Positions 40,082-51,237 of a stretch of DNA of 64,000 bases are shown piece after piece. Position 1 is the first letter of the stretch. Every line of letters starts with the position of its first letter. The translations under genes were made by a program, and so were the position numbers. This DNA comes from Enterobacter mori LMG 25706. GTDB lineage: Bacteria > Pseudomonadota > Gammaproteobacteria > Enterobacterales > Enterobacteriaceae. The stretch lies in assembly GCF_000211415.1 (NCBI RefSeq), contig NZ_GL890776.1, positions 753,858 through 817,857 on the forward strand, read 5' to 3'. The notes under the pieces were generated by a model. It saw only the letters and a list, made by a program, of their open reading frames with translations. It was not told the DNA's origin and searched no databases.

Positions 40082-41128
40082 TTACAGCAGCGGTTTTTGA
40101 CCGCGCTGTAGCCAGCGTAGCAGCAAGCGATCTGCACTTTCTGCGGCACTATTGGTAAAGCGGTCCAGCAGACGCTTACGCTGTGTGAAGCGCACGCCAA
40201 CCAGTTCGCGCCCTTCCATCAGGTTCAGGAGCAGATCGTCACTGGTCCCCACCTCGTCCACCAGCCCTTTATCCTGGGCCTGCGTGCCATACCAGTGTTC
40301 ACCGGTTGCGACATGTTCGATATCAAGCGAGGGGCGCATACGGTGCACAAAATCTTTAAACAAGTGGTGGGTTTCGTTCAGGTCTTCGCGGAATTTTTGA
40401 CGCCCTTCTTCCGTGTTCTCTCCCAGCAGCGTCAGGGTACGTTTATACTGCCCCGCGGTGTGAAGTTCGATATCAATCTCTTTATTTTTCAGGAAGCGGT
40501 TAAAGTTCGGGATCTGCGCGACCACGCCAATTGAGCCAATGATAGAGAACGGCGCCGCGACAATTTTGTCCGCCACGCAGGCCATCATATATCCCCCGCT
40601 TGCGGCCACTTTGTCCACGGCTACGGTCAGCGGGATCTGTTTTTCACGCAGGCGCTGCAGCTGCGAAGCCGCCAGTCCGTAACCGTGGACCACCCCGCCA
40701 GGACTCTCAAGACGGACCACCACCTGATCCTGTGGTTTCGCTACCGCTAATACTGCCGTCACTTCTTCGCGCAGGGAGGAGACTTCATGCGCATCCATGC
40801 TGCCTTTAAAATCGAGCACATAGACGCGAGGTTTTGCCTCATCCTGCGGCGCGGCAAGCTTCGCTTTTGCCTTAGCCGCTTTGGCTTCCTGTTTATGCTT
40901 TTTCCTCTGCGCTTTAAGCCAGAGTTTCTGTTGATGGCTATCAAGCAGCGCCAGAGACATCTCTTCCTGCATTTCTTTATACTGCTCGCTCAGGCGAGTG
41001 ATGCGTAACTCCCCACGCTGACGCTTGCGCTGCGTCAGGTTGACGATCAGAACGGCAACCACCGCAATGGCAATCACCACCGTCGCGATTTTGGCCAAAA
41101 ACAACCCATATTGAGAAAGTAATTCCAC
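40082..41128 (-). CDS. sohB: SohB, S49-family inner-membrane peptidase
   Basis: 348 residues from GTG 41128 (VELLSQYGLFLAKIATVV), placed there because AAGG lies eight bases upstream and E. coli begins at the equivalent residue; a GTG three codons earlier is the alternative. An N-terminal membrane helix is followed by a basic coiled stretch rich in KAKAAKAKAKL, then the ClpP-like S49 domain. The catalytic Ser is in KVAASGGYMMAC and the Lys in GQYKRTLTLLGEN. It was found in E. coli as a multicopy suppressor of htrA (degP) loss. Confidence 0.95.
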   Translation of the reverse strand: MELLSQYGLFLAKIATVVIAIAVVAVLIVNLTQRKRQRGELRITRLSEQYKEMQEEMSLALLDSHQQKLWLKAQRKKHKQEAKAAKAKAKLAAPQDEAKPRVYVLDFKGSMDAHEVSSLREEVTAVLAVAKPQDQVVVRLESPGGVVHGYGLAASQLQRLREKQIPLTVAVDKVAASGGYMMACVADKIVAAPFSIIGSIGVVAQIPNFNRFLKNKEIDIELHTAGQYKRTLTLLGENTEEGRQKFREDLNETHHLFKDFVHRMRPSLDIEHVATGEHWYGTQAQDKGLVDEVGTSDDLLLNLMEGRELVGVRFTQRKRLLDRFTNSAAESADRLLLRWLQRGQKPLL

Positions 41129-41380
41129 GCGTTCCACCTTGATTTAACCACGAATCTTTCACGGCAGTGTACAACAGCCCTGCCCATGCGTCTCGCTCGT
41201 GACATTACCTCTGCGAGCCGCCTTCAGGAATCCCCGGTCTGGAGTTTAAATATTTGCAAATTGTTAATTTTACAGTAATCCGTCCTGTAGACTGATTGAA
41301 TTATTAGGCTAATTCGGGCATAAAGCCGAAAAGTCATAAAAGAAGGCGCCATCAAGCTCCAGTGCGCCAGAGGAGTCACC

Positions 41381-42142
41381 GTGCATTATCAACCGCAAAA
41401 AAATCTGCTCCAGAACCGGATCATACTTGTCACTGGTGCCAGCGACGGCATTGGTCGTGAAGCCGCCCTGACGTACGCTGAATATGGTGCCAGCGTCATC
41501 CTGACGGGTCGTAATGAAGAAAAACTCAGGAGAGTCGCTCAGGAGATTGAATCTGCTGGCGGCATCGCTGCGTCCTGGTACACCCTCGATTTACTTACCT
41601 GCACGCCCACTAGCTGTCAGGAACTTGCCCAGCGTATCAGCACTCATTATCCCCGTCTGGACGGCGTGTTGCACAACGCAGGCTTATTGGGCGAAGTACG
41701 CCCAATGGATGAACAAGATCCTGAGATTTGGCAGCAGGTAATGCAGGTAAACATTAATGGAACCTTTTTCCTCACCCAGGCTTTGCTTCCTTTATTGCTC
41801 AATTCTGAGTCTGGTTCGCTGGTCTTCACCTCTTCCAGCGTAGGCCGTGAGGGACGCGCCAACTGGGGGGCTTATGCCGTCTCGAAATTTGCGACCGAAG
41901 GCATGATGCAGGTGCTGGCGGAGGAGTATCAAAACCGTCATCTGCGCGTAAACTGCATTAACCCTGGCGGAACGCGGACAAAAATGCGCGCCAGCGCTTT
42001 CCCGACGGAAGATCCGCAAAAGCTGAAAACGCCGGCAGACATTATGCCGCTCTATCTCTGGCTGATGGGTGATGACAGTCGCCGTAAAACCGGGATGACT
42101 TTTGATGCCCAACCCAACCGCAAACCGGGGATTTCGCAATGA
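41381..42142 (+). CDS. yciK: YciK short-chain dehydrogenase
   Basis: 253 residues from GTG 41381 with a GAGG site. It is a classical SDR: cofactor motif TGASDGIGREAA, NAG in HNAGLLGEV, catalytic Ser in FTSSSVG and Tyr-x-x-x-Lys in YAVSKFATEG. The physiological substrate is unknown. Its last four bases overlap the btuR ATG, an arrangement kept in E. coli. Confidence 0.96.
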   Translation: MHYQPQKNLLQNRIILVTGASDGIGREAALTYAEYGASVILTGRNEEKLRRVAQEIESAGGIAASWYTLDLLTCTPTSCQELAQRISTHYPRLDGVLHNAGLLGEVRPMDEQDPEIWQQVMQVNINGTFFLTQALLPLLLNSESGSLVFTSSSVGREGRANWGAYAVSKFATEGMMQVLAEEYQNRHLRVNCINPGGTRTKMRASAFPTEDPQKLKTPADIMPLYLWLMGDDSRRKTGMTFDAQPNRKPGISQ

Positions 42143-42729
42143 GTGATGAACGCCATCAGCAGCGCCAGCAGCGTCTGAAAGAACAGGTTGATGCACGCGT
42201 TGCCGCAGCCCAGGACGAGCGTGGGATCCTCATCGTATTTACCGGCAACGGTAAAGGGAAAACCACCGCCGCGTTTGGCACGGCGACGCGTGCCGTCGGA
42301 CACGGGCAGAAAGTGGGCGTGATCCAGTTTATCAAAGGCGAATGGCCCAATGGCGAGCGCAATTTACTTGAGACTCACGGCGTTGAATTTCAGGTGATGG
42401 CCACCGGATTTACCTGGGACACGCAGAACCGGGAAACCGATACAGCCGCATGCCTCGCCGTCTGGGAGCATGCAACGCGAATGCTGGCTGATCCCTCGCT
42501 GAATATGGTTCTGCTGGATGAGATAACCTACATGGTCGCCTACGACTATCTGCCGCTGAACGCCCTGCTGGATGCACTGAAGAACCGCCCTGCGCACCAG
42601 ACGGTTATCATCACGGGACGCGGGTGTCATCGGGATATTATTGAGCTGGCAGATACCGTCAGCGAACTGCGTCCGGTCAAGCATGCGTTTGATGCAGGTA
42701 TCAAAGCGCAAATTGGGATTGATTACTAA
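42139..42729 (+). CDS. btuR: Cob(I)alamin adenosyltransferase
   Basis: 196 residues, the E. coli BtuR/CobA length. It transfers the adenosyl group of ATP to corrinoids for coenzyme B12. The P-loop is GNGKGKTTAAFG, and VVLLDEITYMVAYDYL-type Walker B residues (MVLLDEITYMVAYDYL) follow. It is coupled to yciK by an ATGA overlap and ends at a strong terminator. Confidence 0.97.
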   Translation: MSDERHQQRQQRLKEQVDARVAAAQDERGILIVFTGNGKGKTTAAFGTATRAVGHGQKVGVIQFIKGEWPNGERNLLETHGVEFQVMATGFTWDTQNRETDTAACLAVWEHATRMLADPSLNMVLLDEITYMVAYDYLPLNALLDALKNRPAHQTVIITGRGCHRDIIELADTVSELRPVKHAFDAGIKAQIGIDY

Positions 42730-42733
42730 AGAA

Positions 42734-42760
42734 AAAAGCCCGGTGCGTTCACCGGGCTTT
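42734..42760. terminator. Bidirectional terminator between btuR and rluB
   Basis: AAAAGCCCGGTG-CGTT-CACCGGGCTTTT, a perfect stem with A- and T-runs, serving the convergent btuR and rluB. Confidence 0.92.
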
Positions 42761-42764
42761 TAGA

Positions 42765-43640
42765 TTAACCGTTGTTATTCCGGCTGCCAGAGCGACGATT
42801 GCTGCTGACCTGGCTGTGACGCTTCACAGCACGGCGGATCTGATTCGCCTTCATGCGACGACGATCTTTTTCAACCGCCACTTTAGAGGTGGTTTCCGGG
42901 GTCAGACCGACCAGCTCGCGCAGGTAGTTGGTTTGAGTCAGATCCAGTTCGGTATACCCACCGCGTGGCAGTCCTTTAGGCAGCAGAATGTCACCGTAAC
43001 GGACACGGATCAGACGGCTCACCTGGACGCCTACCGCTTCCCAGAGACGACGCACCTCGCGGTTACGGCCTTCGGTCAGGGTCACGTTGTACCACTGGTT
43101 AATGCCTTCCCCACCGGTAAACTTGATGGTTTTGAACGCCGCAGGGCCGTCTTCCAGTTGAACGCCACGCGACAAGTCGCGCAGTTTATTTTCGTCAACC
43201 TGGCCGAAGACGCGCACCGCGTATTCCCGTTCCACTTCGCGGCTTGGGTGCATCAGACGGTTTGCCAGTTCACCATCGGTGGTAAACAGCAGCAGGCCGC
43301 AGGTGTTCACGTCCAGACGGCCTACGGCGATCCAGCGAGCGCCACGCAGCTTAGGCAGACGGTCGAACACCGTCGGGCGACCTTCCGGGTCGTTGCGGGT
43401 ACACAGCTCGCCTTCCGGCTTGTAGTAAGCCAGCACGCGGCAGATCTGTTCGGCGGACTCTTTCACGGAGATAAGATGACCGTCGATGCGGATCTTCAGC
43501 CCCGGGACAATTTCTACGCGGTCACCCAGCGTGGCGATTTTACCGTCCACACTCACGCGACCCGCTTCAATAATGGCTTCGATTTCACGGCGCGAACCGT
43601 GGCCAGCACGCGCCAGCACTTTCTGTAACTTCTCGCTCAT
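42765..43640 (-). CDS. rluB: 23S rRNA pseudouridine-2605 synthase
   Basis: 291 residues, the E. coli length. An N-terminal S4 RNA-binding domain ([19 protein letters not shown]) precedes the RsuA-type synthase domain with the catalytic Asp in [20 protein letters not shown]. The C-terminal tail is basic and low in complexity ([20 protein letters not shown]). It modifies U2605 near the peptidyl-transferase centre. Confidence 0.97.
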   Translation of the reverse strand: MSEKLQKVLARAGHGSRREIEAIIEAGRVSVDGKIATLGDRVEIVPGLKIRIDGHLISVKESAEQICRVLAYYKPEGELCTRNDPEGRPTVFDRLPKLRGARWIAVGRLDVNTCGLLLFTTDGELANRLMHPSREVEREYAVRVFGQVDENKLRDLSRGVQLEDGPAAFKTIKFTGGEGINQWYNVTLTEGRNREVRRLWEAVGVQVSRLIRVRYGDILLPKGLPRGGYTELDLTQTNYLRELVGLTPETTSKVAVEKDRRRMKANQIRRAVKRHSQVSSNRRSGSRNNNG

Positions 43641-43736
43641 TGAGCTTCCTCAGGTGTCGCCTTCACAGGCGTCGAATCAGGTCAAAAGAGGGTCGGGCCC
43701 TGCTTTGATGGCCGCGTAGTATATCTGCTTACACCT

Positions 43737-44357
43737 TTACAAGAAAGGCTTAACATCACCCACGCCTTCACGAATCACTTCCGGCGCATCTTCGGTTAAG
43801 TCGACCACGGTGGTCGGCTGCTGGCCAAGATAGCCACCGTGAATAATCAGCTCAACCACCTTCTCCAGACGATCTTTGATCTCTTCCGGGTCGGACTCGG
43901 TAAACTCACTTCCCGGCAGCCTCAGCGAGGTGGAGAGCATCGGTTCGCCGAGGGTTTCCAGCAGCGCCTGCGCAATCGGATTCGATGGCACGCGCATGCC
44001 GATGGTTTTGCGTTTTTCCTGCAGCAGACGACGCGGTACTTCCTTCGTGCCCTTCAGAATGAAGGTGTAGTTACCCGGCGTGTTGTTCTTAATCAGGCGA
44101 AACGCCACGTTATCAACATACGCGTAGGTCGACAGCTCAGAGAGATCGCGGCACATGAGGGTAAAATTATGACCGTCCGGCAACTGGCGAATACGGCAAA
44201 TACGCTCCATCGCCCCTTTATCTTCAATTTTGCAGCCCAGCGCGTAGCCTGAATCGGTCGGGTAGACAATGACGCCGCCTTTGCGGACGATCTCCACGGC
44301 CTGGTTAATCAGACGTGGCTGCGGGTTATCAGGATGGATATAGAAAAACTGACTCAT
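43737..44357 (-). CDS. yciO: YciO, Sua5/YrdC-domain protein
   Basis: 206 residues with the YrdC/Sua5 fold (VYPTDSGYALGCKIEDKGA, FTLMCRDLSELSTYA, GMRVPSNPIAQALLETLGEP). It is related to the tRNA threonylcarbamoyladenylate synthase TsaC but has a different surface and is not thought to replace it efficiently. Its ATG overlaps the rnm stop by four bases. Function in the cell is uncertain. Confidence 0.95.
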   Translation of the reverse strand: MSQFFYIHPDNPQPRLINQAVEIVRKGGVIVYPTDSGYALGCKIEDKGAMERICRIRQLPDGHNFTLMCRDLSELSTYAYVDNVAFRLIKNNTPGNYTFILKGTKEVPRRLLQEKRKTIGMRVPSNPIAQALLETLGEPMLSTSLRLPGSEFTESDPEEIKDRLEKVVELIIHGGYLGQQPTTVVDLTEDAPEVIREGVGDVKPFL

Positions 44358-45235
44358 ACTTCCCTCTCTTCAATTTGCTGCGGCTGTCCCCAGAGCTGCC
44401 AGACCGGCTCACCGCCGGCAGGCAACCAGAGCTTGCGCCCCAGTTCGATCCAGGCACAGGGCTGATGGAAATCAGAACCCTGTGACCCAAGCAGGCCGAA
44501 CTGACGAGCATAGGTGGCAAGCTGTGCACGCTCATTGGGTGCCTGCTGACACTGGGCAACTTCCATTGCCTCGCCACCGCATTCGGCAAAGTGTGCCAAC
44601 AGTCTTTTCAGCCATTTAGCAGAAAGATTATACCGTCCCGGATGGGCCAGCACAGCCTTACCGCCAGAATGATGAATCACATCAATAGCTTGTTTTATTG
44701 TACACCACTGTGGCGGAACGTATCCGGTTTTCCCGCGCGCCAGATACCGTTTAAAGACGTCCGCCATGGTCGTCGCTTTACCTGCCTCAACCAGAAAACG
44801 GGCGAAATGACCGCGCGTCACGGCCCCACCGTTCGCCAGCTTTTGCGCCCCTTCGAGTGCGCCAGGAATGTGGGCCTTCTCCAGACGTTCGCCAATCATC
44901 TCTGCACGCTGGTTGCGGCGTGTTTTTTGTTCTTGCAAAAACGCACACATTGCCGGATGGTCTATATCAATGTTGAGGCCAACAATATGAATTTCATGGT
45001 TTTCCCAGACGGTCGAGATCTCAACGCCGGCGATCAGGTTCAGCGCCAGCCCGCTGCGGGCGATCTCAGCGCGCGCCACCGGAATGGCATCTGTCGTATC
45101 GTGATCGGTTATCGCCAGCGTGCCGACACGCATTTCAACGGCACGATGAACCAGGGCTTCGGGCGTCAGAAGGCCATCAGAGGCCTGAGTATGGCTGTGT
45201 AAATCATAAATAATGGCGTAGGTGGTATCGCTCAA
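44354..45235 (-). CDS. rnm: RNase AM, PHP-domain 5'-3' exoribonuclease
   Basis: 293 residues from TTG 45235 with GGAAG upstream, giving exactly the E. coli Rnm (YciV/TrpH) length; an ATG four codons earlier is possible. The PHP metal motifs are visible: YDLHSHTQASDG, AITDHDTTDAI, GVEIST, HPGRY and GSDFHQP. It acts on short RNAs and nucleotides such as pAp, and matures rRNA 5' ends in E. coli. It is divergent from the trp operon and coupled to yciO. Confidence 0.95.
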   Translation of the reverse strand: MSDTTYAIIYDLHSHTQASDGLLTPEALVHRAVEMRVGTLAITDHDTTDAIPVARAEIARSGLALNLIAGVEISTVWENHEIHIVGLNIDIDHPAMCAFLQEQKTRRNQRAEMIGERLEKAHIPGALEGAQKLANGGAVTRGHFARFLVEAGKATTMADVFKRYLARGKTGYVPPQWCTIKQAIDVIHHSGGKAVLAHPGRYNLSAKWLKRLLAHFAECGGEAMEVAQCQQAPNERAQLATYARQFGLLGSQGSDFHQPCAWIELGRKLWLPAGGEPVWQLWGQPQQIEEREV

Positions 45236-45311
45236 AGCACTTCCCATAACAGGTTGGAGACATCCGAAAACACCATGATACCGACTTAACGCGAAATTCT
45301 GAAATCAAGGG

Positions 45312-45346
45312 TTGACAACCAGCCATCGAACTAGTTAACTAGTACG
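45312..45346 (+). promoter_or_regulatory. trp promoter and TrpR operator
   Basis: -35 TTGACA at 45312-45317, 17 bases, -10 TTAACT at 45335-45340. Over the -10 lies the palindrome CGAACTAGTTAACTAGTACG (45327-45346), identical to the E. coli trp operator as I recall it. TrpR with tryptophan would occlude RNA polymerase. Confidence 0.96.
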
Positions 45347-45374
45347 CAAGTTCACACGAGAAAGGTATCTGAAA

Positions 45375-45419
45375 ATGACAGCACATTTCACTTTGCACGG
45401 TTGGTGGCGCACTTCCTGA
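45375..45419 (+). CDS. trpL: trp operon leader peptide
   Basis: 14-residue peptide MTAHFTLHGWWRTS with tandem tryptophan codons TGG TGG, the sensor of charged tRNA-Trp. Ribosome stalling at these codons favours the antiterminator fold. It lies between the operator and the attenuator hairpin, with the ending GWWRTS conserved from E. coli. Confidence 0.96.
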   Translation: MTAHFTLHGWWRTS

Positions 45420-45463
45420 TCTTCGGGCAGTGTCACGCGTCTGCGAAATGCAAACAGATACCC

Positions 45464-45490
45464 AGCCCGCTACCCAGCGGGCTTTTTTTT
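45464..45490 (+). terminator. trp attenuator
   Basis: AGCCCGC-TACCCA-GCGGGCT followed by eight T: the 3:4 terminator hairpin of the trp leader, 45 bases after the trpL stop and 24 before trpE. Confidence 0.95.
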
Positions 45491-45513
45491 GAACAGAAAA
45501 TGAGAACAATATA

Positions 45514-47076
45514 ATGCAAACAGCCAAACCACACCTCGAACTGCTGACCTGCGAGGCGGCCTATCGTCACAACCCCACCGCACTGTTTCATCAGGTTTGC
45601 GGAGCGCGTCCGGCTACCCTACTGCTGGAATCTGCGGATATCGACAGTAAAGACGATCTCAAAAGCCTGCTGCTGGTCGACAGTGCGCTGCGCATTACCG
45701 CTTTAGGTGACACTGTCACTATCAAGGCGTTATCAGAGAATGGTGCATCGCTGCTGCCACTGCTGGACGCCGCACTGCCTTCTGGCATAGAAAACGAGCG
45801 CCATCCGGACATGCGCATTCTGCATTTCCCGGCGGTCAGCCAGCTGCTGGACGAAGACGCGCGGCTCTGCTCTCTTTCCGTTTTCGATGCCTTCCGCCTG
45901 CTGCAGAATCTTGTCACCGTGCCGGCAGAGGAACGGGAAGCGATGTTCTTTGGCGGGCTGTTTGCTTACGACCTGGTTGCCGGTTTCGAAGATTTGCCGG
46001 AAACGGAACAGGGTAACCGCTGCCCGGATTACTGCTTCTATCTGGCTGAAACCCTGCTGGTGATCGACCATCAGAAAAAGTACACCCGCATTCAGGCTAG
46101 CCTGTTCACTCCATCGACCGCTGAGAAAAATCGTCTTGAGCACCGCATCGCTCAGCTTCAGCAGCAGATGACGGAAGAGCCACCGGCGCTGCCTGTGCAG
46201 CGGGTGGAGAAAATGACGTGCGACGTTAACCAGACCGACGATCAGTACGGCGCCGTGGTTCGCCAGATGCAAAAAGCGATTCGCGCCGGGGAAATTTTCC
46301 AGGTGGTGCCTTCACGCCGCTTCTCACTGCCCTGTCCGTCGCCGCTCGCAGCCTACGACGTGCTGAAAAAGAGCAATCCAAGCCCGTACATGTTCTTCAT
46401 GCAGGACAATGATTTCACGCTGTTCGGCGCATCCCCGGAAAGCTCGCTGAAGTACGACGCCACCAGCCGTCAGATTGAGATCTACCCGATTGCCGGTACT
46501 CGTCCACGTGGACGCCGCGCCGACGGCTCGCTGGATCGCGATTTGGACAGCCGTATCGAACTCGAAATGCGGACTGACCATAAAGAGTTGTCAGAGCACC
46601 TGATGCTGGTTGACCTGGCGCGAAACGATCTGGCTCGCATTTGTACCCCTGGCAGCCGCTACGTGGCGGATCTGACCAAAGTTGACCGCTATTCATTCGT
46701 GATGCACCTGGTCTCCCGCGTGGTTGGTGAGTTGCGCCACGACCTTGACGTTCTGCACGCCTACCGCGCCTGCATGAACATGGGCACCCTGAGCGGTGCG
46801 CCGAAAGTGCGCGCCATGCAGTTGATTGCCGCCGCCGAAGGACGCCGACGCGGCAGCTACGGCGGCGCGGTGGGCTACTTCACGGCTCACGGTGACCTCG
46901 ACACCTGCATTGTTATCCGCTCCGCTTATGTTGAAGACGGTATTGCCACCGTCCAGGCGGGTGCCGGGATTGTTCTTGATTCTGTTCCGCAGTCTGAAGC
47001 TGACGAAACGCGCAGTAAAGCGCGTGCGGTCCTTCGCGCCATTGCGACTGCACACCACGCACAGGAGATTTTCTGA
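45514..47076 (+). CDS. trpE: Anthranilate synthase component I
   Basis: 520 residues, the E. coli length. It makes anthranilate from chorismate, using ammonia from the TrpG domain. The feedback motif [12 protein letters not shown] near residue 37 binds tryptophan. The C-terminal chorismate-binding domain has [21 protein letters not shown] and [16 protein letters not shown]. Its stop overlaps the trpD ATG (TGATG). Confidence 0.98.
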   Translation: MQTAKPHLELLTCEAAYRHNPTALFHQVCGARPATLLLESADIDSKDDLKSLLLVDSALRITALGDTVTIKALSENGASLLPLLDAALPSGIENERHPDMRILHFPAVSQLLDEDARLCSLSVFDAFRLLQNLVTVPAEEREAMFFGGLFAYDLVAGFEDLPETEQGNRCPDYCFYLAETLLVIDHQKKYTRIQASLFTPSTAEKNRLEHRIAQLQQQMTEEPPALPVQRVEKMTCDVNQTDDQYGAVVRQMQKAIRAGEIFQVVPSRRFSLPCPSPLAAYDVLKKSNPSPYMFFMQDNDFTLFGASPESSLKYDATSRQIEIYPIAGTRPRGRRADGSLDRDLDSRIELEMRTDHKELSEHLMLVDLARNDLARICTPGSRYVADLTKVDRYSFVMHLVSRVVGELRHDLDVLHAYRACMNMGTLSGAPKVRAMQLIAAAEGRRRGSYGGAVGYFTAHGDLDTCIVIRSAYVEDGIATVQAGAGIVLDSVPQSEADETRSKARAVLRAIATAHHAQEIF

Positions 47077-48671
47077 TGGCTGACATTCTGCTGCTCGATA
47101 ATATCGACTCTTTTACCTATAACCTGGCAGATCAGCTGCGTGCTAATGGTCACAACGTCGTTATCTACCGCAACCACGTACCGGCGCAGACCCTGATTGA
47201 CCGTCTGGCAACCATGCAAAACCCGGTGCTGATGCTCTCCCCGGGGCCTGGCGCACCGAGCGAAGCGGGCTGTATGCCGGAGCTGCTGACCCGTATGCGC
47301 GGCAAGCTGCCGATCGTCGGCATCTGTCTGGGACATCAGGCGATTGTTGAAGCCTACGGCGGCTACGTTGGCCAGGCGGGTGAGATCCTGCACGGCAAAG
47401 CCTCCAGTATTGAACATGACGGCCAGGCAATGTTTGCCGGGCTGCCGAATCCGCTCCCGGTTGCGCGCTACCACTCGCTGGTGGGCAGCAATATTCCTGC
47501 GGGGCTGACCATTAATGCCTCGTTTGAAGGCATGGTGATGGCGGTGCGTCATGATGCGGATCGCGTCTGCGGTATGCAGTTCCACCCGGAATCGATCCTG
47601 ACCTCCAACGGCGCGCGCCTGCTGGAACAGACGCTCGACTGGGCGTTACAGAAGCTGGAGCAGACCAACACCCTGCAGCCGATTCTGGAAAAACTGTATC
47701 AGGCGCAGACCCTGAGCCAGCAGGAGAGCCACCAGCTCTTCTCCGCCGTGGTTCGCGGCGAGCTGAAGCCTGAACAGCTGGCGGCTGCGCTGGTGAGCAT
47801 GAAAGTGCGCGGCGAAAGCCCGCAGGAGATCGCCGGTGCCGCCACGGCCCTGCTGGAAAATGCCGCCCCGTTCCCGCGCCCGGACTATCAGTTTGCCGAT
47901 ATCGTTGGGACCGGCGGTGACGGCAGCAACAGCATCAACATCTCTACAGCCAGCGCCTTTGTCGCCGCGGCGTGTGGGCTGAAAGTGGCGAAGCACGGTA
48001 ATCGCAGTGTCTCCAGCCGGTCAGGCTCTTCCGATCTGCTCGCCGCGTTTGGCATTAACCTGGATATGAAAGCAGAGCGTTCTCGTGAAGCGCTGGATGA
48101 CCTGGGCGTCTGCTTCCTGTTTGCACCGAAGTATCACACCGGTTTCCGCCACGCGATGCCAGTGCGACAGCAGCTTAAAACTCGCACGCTGTTTAACGTG
48201 CTCGGCCCGCTGATCAACCCGGCCCATCCACCGCTGGCGCTGATTGGCGTTTATAGCCCGGAACTGGTTCTGCCGATTGCTGAGACACTGCGCGTGCTGG
48301 GCTACAAACGTGCCGCCGTGGTACACAGCGGCGGTATGGATGAAGTATCGCTGCATGCACCGACGCTGGTTGCCGAACTGAACAACGGTGAAATTATGAG
48401 TTACCAGCTTGAGGCTGCTGACCTCGGCTTAGCGCCGTATCGCCAGGAAGCGCTGGCAGGCGGTACGCCGGAAGAAAACCGTGACATTCTCACGCGCTTA
48501 TTACAAGGTAAAGGAGAGGTTGCCCACGAGGCCGCCGTGGCTGCCAACGTCGCTATGCTGATGCGTTTGCACGGTGAGGAAGACCTGAAGGCCAACGTTC
48601 AAAAAGTTCTGGACGTACTGCGCTCCGGTGCAGCTTACGATCGCGTTACCGCACTTGCGGCAAGAGGGTAA
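47076..48671 (+). CDS. trpD: TrpGD fusion: glutamine amidotransferase and anthranilate phosphoribosyltransferase
   Basis: 531-residue bifunctional protein as in E. coli. The N-terminal class I amidotransferase (about 1-190) has catalytic Cys in [15 protein letters not shown] and His-Glu in MQFHPES. The C-terminal phosphoribosyltransferase (about 200-531) has the glycine loop [17 protein letters not shown] and [15 protein letters not shown]. It supplies ammonia to TrpE and then makes phosphoribosylanthranilate. Confidence 0.98.
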   Translation: MADILLLDNIDSFTYNLADQLRANGHNVVIYRNHVPAQTLIDRLATMQNPVLMLSPGPGAPSEAGCMPELLTRMRGKLPIVGICLGHQAIVEAYGGYVGQAGEILHGKASSIEHDGQAMFAGLPNPLPVARYHSLVGSNIPAGLTINASFEGMVMAVRHDADRVCGMQFHPESILTSNGARLLEQTLDWALQKLEQTNTLQPILEKLYQAQTLSQQESHQLFSAVVRGELKPEQLAAALVSMKVRGESPQEIAGAATALLENAAPFPRPDYQFADIVGTGGDGSNSINISTASAFVAAACGLKVAKHGNRSVSSRSGSSDLLAAFGINLDMKAERSREALDDLGVCFLFAPKYHTGFRHAMPVRQQLKTRTLFNVLGPLINPAHPPLALIGVYSPELVLPIAETLRVLGYKRAAVVHSGGMDEVSLHAPTLVAELNNGEIMSYQLEAADLGLAPYRQEALAGGTPEENRDILTRLLQGKGEVAHEAAVAANVAMLMRLHGEEDLKANVQKVLDVLRSGAAYDRVTALAARG

Positions 48672-48674
48672 AGA

Positions 48675-50033
48675 ATGCAAACCGTTTTAGCGAAAATCGT
48701 TGCCGATAAGGCCATCTGGGTAGAAGCCCGCAAGCAACAGCAGCCGCTTGCCAGCTTCCAGAATGACGTCGTACCAAGCCAACGACGTTTCTATGATGCC
48801 CTGCAGGGTGCGCGCACCGCGTTTATTCTTGAGTGCAAAAAAGCGTCCCCGTCGAAAGGCGTTATTCGTGACGATTTTGACCCGGCGCGTATTGCCGGTA
48901 TTTATAAGCATCATGCGTCCGCCATCTCCGTGCTGACGGATGAAAAATATTTCCAGGGCAGCTTCGATTTTCTGCCGATCGTCAGCGGCATCGCGCCGCA
49001 GCCGATCCTGTGCAAAGACTTTATTATCGATCCGTATCAGATCTGGCTGGCGCGTTTCTACCAGGCCGATGCCTGCCTGTTGATGCTCTCGGTGCTCGAC
49101 GACGAGCAGTATCGCCAGCTCTCCGCCGTCGCGCACAGCCTGAACATGGGCGTGCTGACCGAAGTGAGCAATGAAGAAGAGCTTGAGCGCGCCATTGCGC
49201 TGGAAGCCAAAGTGGTCGGCATTAACAACCGCGATCTGCGCGACCTGTCCATTGACCTGAACCGCACGCGCCAGCTGGCACCGCGTCTCGGATCTGGCGT
49301 CACGGTTATCAGCGAATCAGGCATTAACAGCTACGCCCAGGTGCGCGAGCTGAGCCACTTCGCCAACGGTTTCCTGATTGGCTCCGCCATGATGGAGCAT
49401 GACGATCTCAACGCAGCGGTACGCCGAGTGCTGCTGGGTGAAAACAAAGTCTGCGGCTTAACCCGCGAACAGGATGCCCAGGCCGCGTACGAAGCCGGGG
49501 CAATTTATGGCGGGCTGATCTTTGTCGATTCGTCCCCTCGCGCGGTCAGCGAAGAGCAGGCGCGTAAGATCATTGCGGCGGCTCCGCTCAGCTACGTGGG
49601 CGTTTTCCGCAATGCAGATATTGAAGACGTTGCGGCAAAAGCCGAGGCGTTATCCCTGAGCGCGGTGCAGCTTCACGGCGGCGAAGATCAGGCGTATATC
49701 GATGCCCTGCGCGCCGCGCTGGCGCCTCAGGTTCAGATTTGGAAAGCGCAAAGCGTCGGCGAGACCCTGCCCGCACGTAACCTGAACCATGTGGATAAAT
49801 ACGTGCTCGATAACGGCCAGGGCGGCACCGGCCAGCGTTTTGACTGGTCACTGCTGAGCGGCGAAAAGCTGGACAACGTCCTGCTGGCGGGCGGATTAAG
49901 CCCGGATAACTGCGTAGAAGCCGCGAAAACCGGCTGCGCAGGCCTCGATTTCAATTCAGGCGTAGAGTCCCAACCGGGTATTAAAGATGCCAACAAACTG
50001 GCCTCGGTTTTTAAAACTCTGCGTGCATATTAA
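48675..50033 (+). CDS. trpC: TrpCF fusion: indoleglycerol-phosphate synthase and PRA isomerase
   Basis: 452-residue bifunctional enzyme as in E. coli. The first TIM barrel (about 1-255) shows the synthase motif [13 protein letters not shown] with catalytic Lys, and VISESGINS. The second (about 256-452) is the phosphoribosylanthranilate isomerase with [10 protein letters not shown] and catalytic Cys, and VQLHGGEDQ. It starts three bases after trpD. Confidence 0.98.
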   Translation: MQTVLAKIVADKAIWVEARKQQQPLASFQNDVVPSQRRFYDALQGARTAFILECKKASPSKGVIRDDFDPARIAGIYKHHASAISVLTDEKYFQGSFDFLPIVSGIAPQPILCKDFIIDPYQIWLARFYQADACLLMLSVLDDEQYRQLSAVAHSLNMGVLTEVSNEEELERAIALEAKVVGINNRDLRDLSIDLNRTRQLAPRLGSGVTVISESGINSYAQVRELSHFANGFLIGSAMMEHDDLNAAVRRVLLGENKVCGLTREQDAQAAYEAGAIYGGLIFVDSSPRAVSEEQARKIIAAAPLSYVGVFRNADIEDVAAKAEALSLSAVQLHGGEDQAYIDALRAALAPQVQIWKAQSVGETLPARNLNHVDKYVLDNGQGGTGQRFDWSLLSGEKLDNVLLAGGLSPDNCVEAAKTGCAGLDFNSGVESQPGIKDANKLASVFKTLRAY

Positions 50034-50043
50034 GGAAGAGAAG

Positions 50044-51237
50044 ATGACGACATTACTAAATCCGTATTTTGGTGAGTTCGGCGGGATGTACGTCCCGCAA
50101 ATCCTGATGCCCGCGCTGCGCCAGCTGGAAGAAGCCTTTGTCAGCGCGCAGAAGGATCCGGCGTTTCAGGCGGAATTTACCGACCTGCTGAAGAATTACG
50201 CCGGTCGTCCGACCGCGCTGACCAAATGCCGTAACCTGACGGAAGGCACCAAAACCACGCTTTATCTGAAGCGTGAAGACCTGCTGCACGGCGGTGCGCA
50301 TAAAACTAACCAGGTGCTGGGCCAGGCGCTGCTCGCGAAGCGTATGGGTAAAACCGAAATCATCGCTGAAACCGGCGCAGGTCAGCACGGCGTGGCCTCT
50401 GCGCTTGCCAGCGCCCTGCTCGGCCTGAAATGCCGAATCTATATGGGGGCGAAAGATGTTGAGCGTCAGTCTCCGAACGTCTTCCGTATGCGCCTGATGG
50501 GGGCAGAAGTGATCCCGGTACACAGCGGTTCCGCCACGCTGAAAGATGCCTGTAACGAAGCGCTGCGCGACTGGTCTGGCAGCTACGACACCGCGCACTA
50601 CATGCTCGGCACAGCCGCAGGTCCGCACCCGTTCCCGACTATCGTACGCGAATTCCAGCGTATGATCGGTGAAGAGACCAAAGCACAAATCCTCGAGAAA
50701 GAGGGTCGCCTGCCGGATGCGGTGATCGCCTGCGTTGGCGGCGGGTCTAACGCCATCGGCATGTTTGCTGATTTCATTGACGACACCAGCGTCGGTCTGA
50801 TTGGCGTCGAACCTGCCGGTCACGGGATTGAATCCGGTGAGCACGGCGCGCCGCTGAAGCATGGTCGCGTAGGGATCTACTTCGGGATGAAATCCCCGAT
50901 GATGCAAACCGATGAGGGCCAGATTGAAGAGTCTTACTCTATTTCTGCCGGCCTCGACTTCCCGTCCGTTGGCCCACAGCATGCGTATCTGAACAGCACA
51001 GGCCGCGCGGACTATGTCTCCATTACCGATGACGAAGCGCTGGAAGCCTTTAAAACATTGTGCCGCAGCGAAGGGATCATCCCGGCGCTGGAGTCTTCAC
51101 ATGCCCTGGCGCATGCGCTGAAAATGATTAAAGAGAACCCGGAAAAAGAACAGCTGCTGGTAGTGAACCTTTCCGGTCGCGGTGACAAAGACATCTTCAC
51201 CGTTCACGATATTCTGAAAGCACGAGGGGAAATCTGA
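50044..51237 (+). CDS. trpB: Tryptophan synthase beta subunit
   Basis: 397 residues from ATG 50044 with GGAAGAG upstream, the E. coli length; the longer frame reads through the trpC end. It is PLP-dependent, with Schiff-base Lys87 in [14 protein letters not shown] and the phosphate loop [10 protein letters not shown]. It condenses indole with serine. Its stop overlaps the trpA start. Confidence 0.98.
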   Translation: MTTLLNPYFGEFGGMYVPQILMPALRQLEEAFVSAQKDPAFQAEFTDLLKNYAGRPTALTKCRNLTEGTKTTLYLKREDLLHGGAHKTNQVLGQALLAKRMGKTEIIAETGAGQHGVASALASALLGLKCRIYMGAKDVERQSPNVFRMRLMGAEVIPVHSGSATLKDACNEALRDWSGSYDTAHYMLGTAAGPHPFPTIVREFQRMIGEETKAQILEKEGRLPDAVIACVGGGSNAIGMFADFIDDTSVGLIGVEPAGHGIESGEHGAPLKHGRVGIYFGMKSPMMQTDEGQIEESYSISAGLDFPSVGPQHAYLNSTGRADYVSITDDEALEAFKTLCRSEGIIPALESSHALAHALKMIKENPEKEQLLVVNLSGRGDKDIFTVHDILKARGEI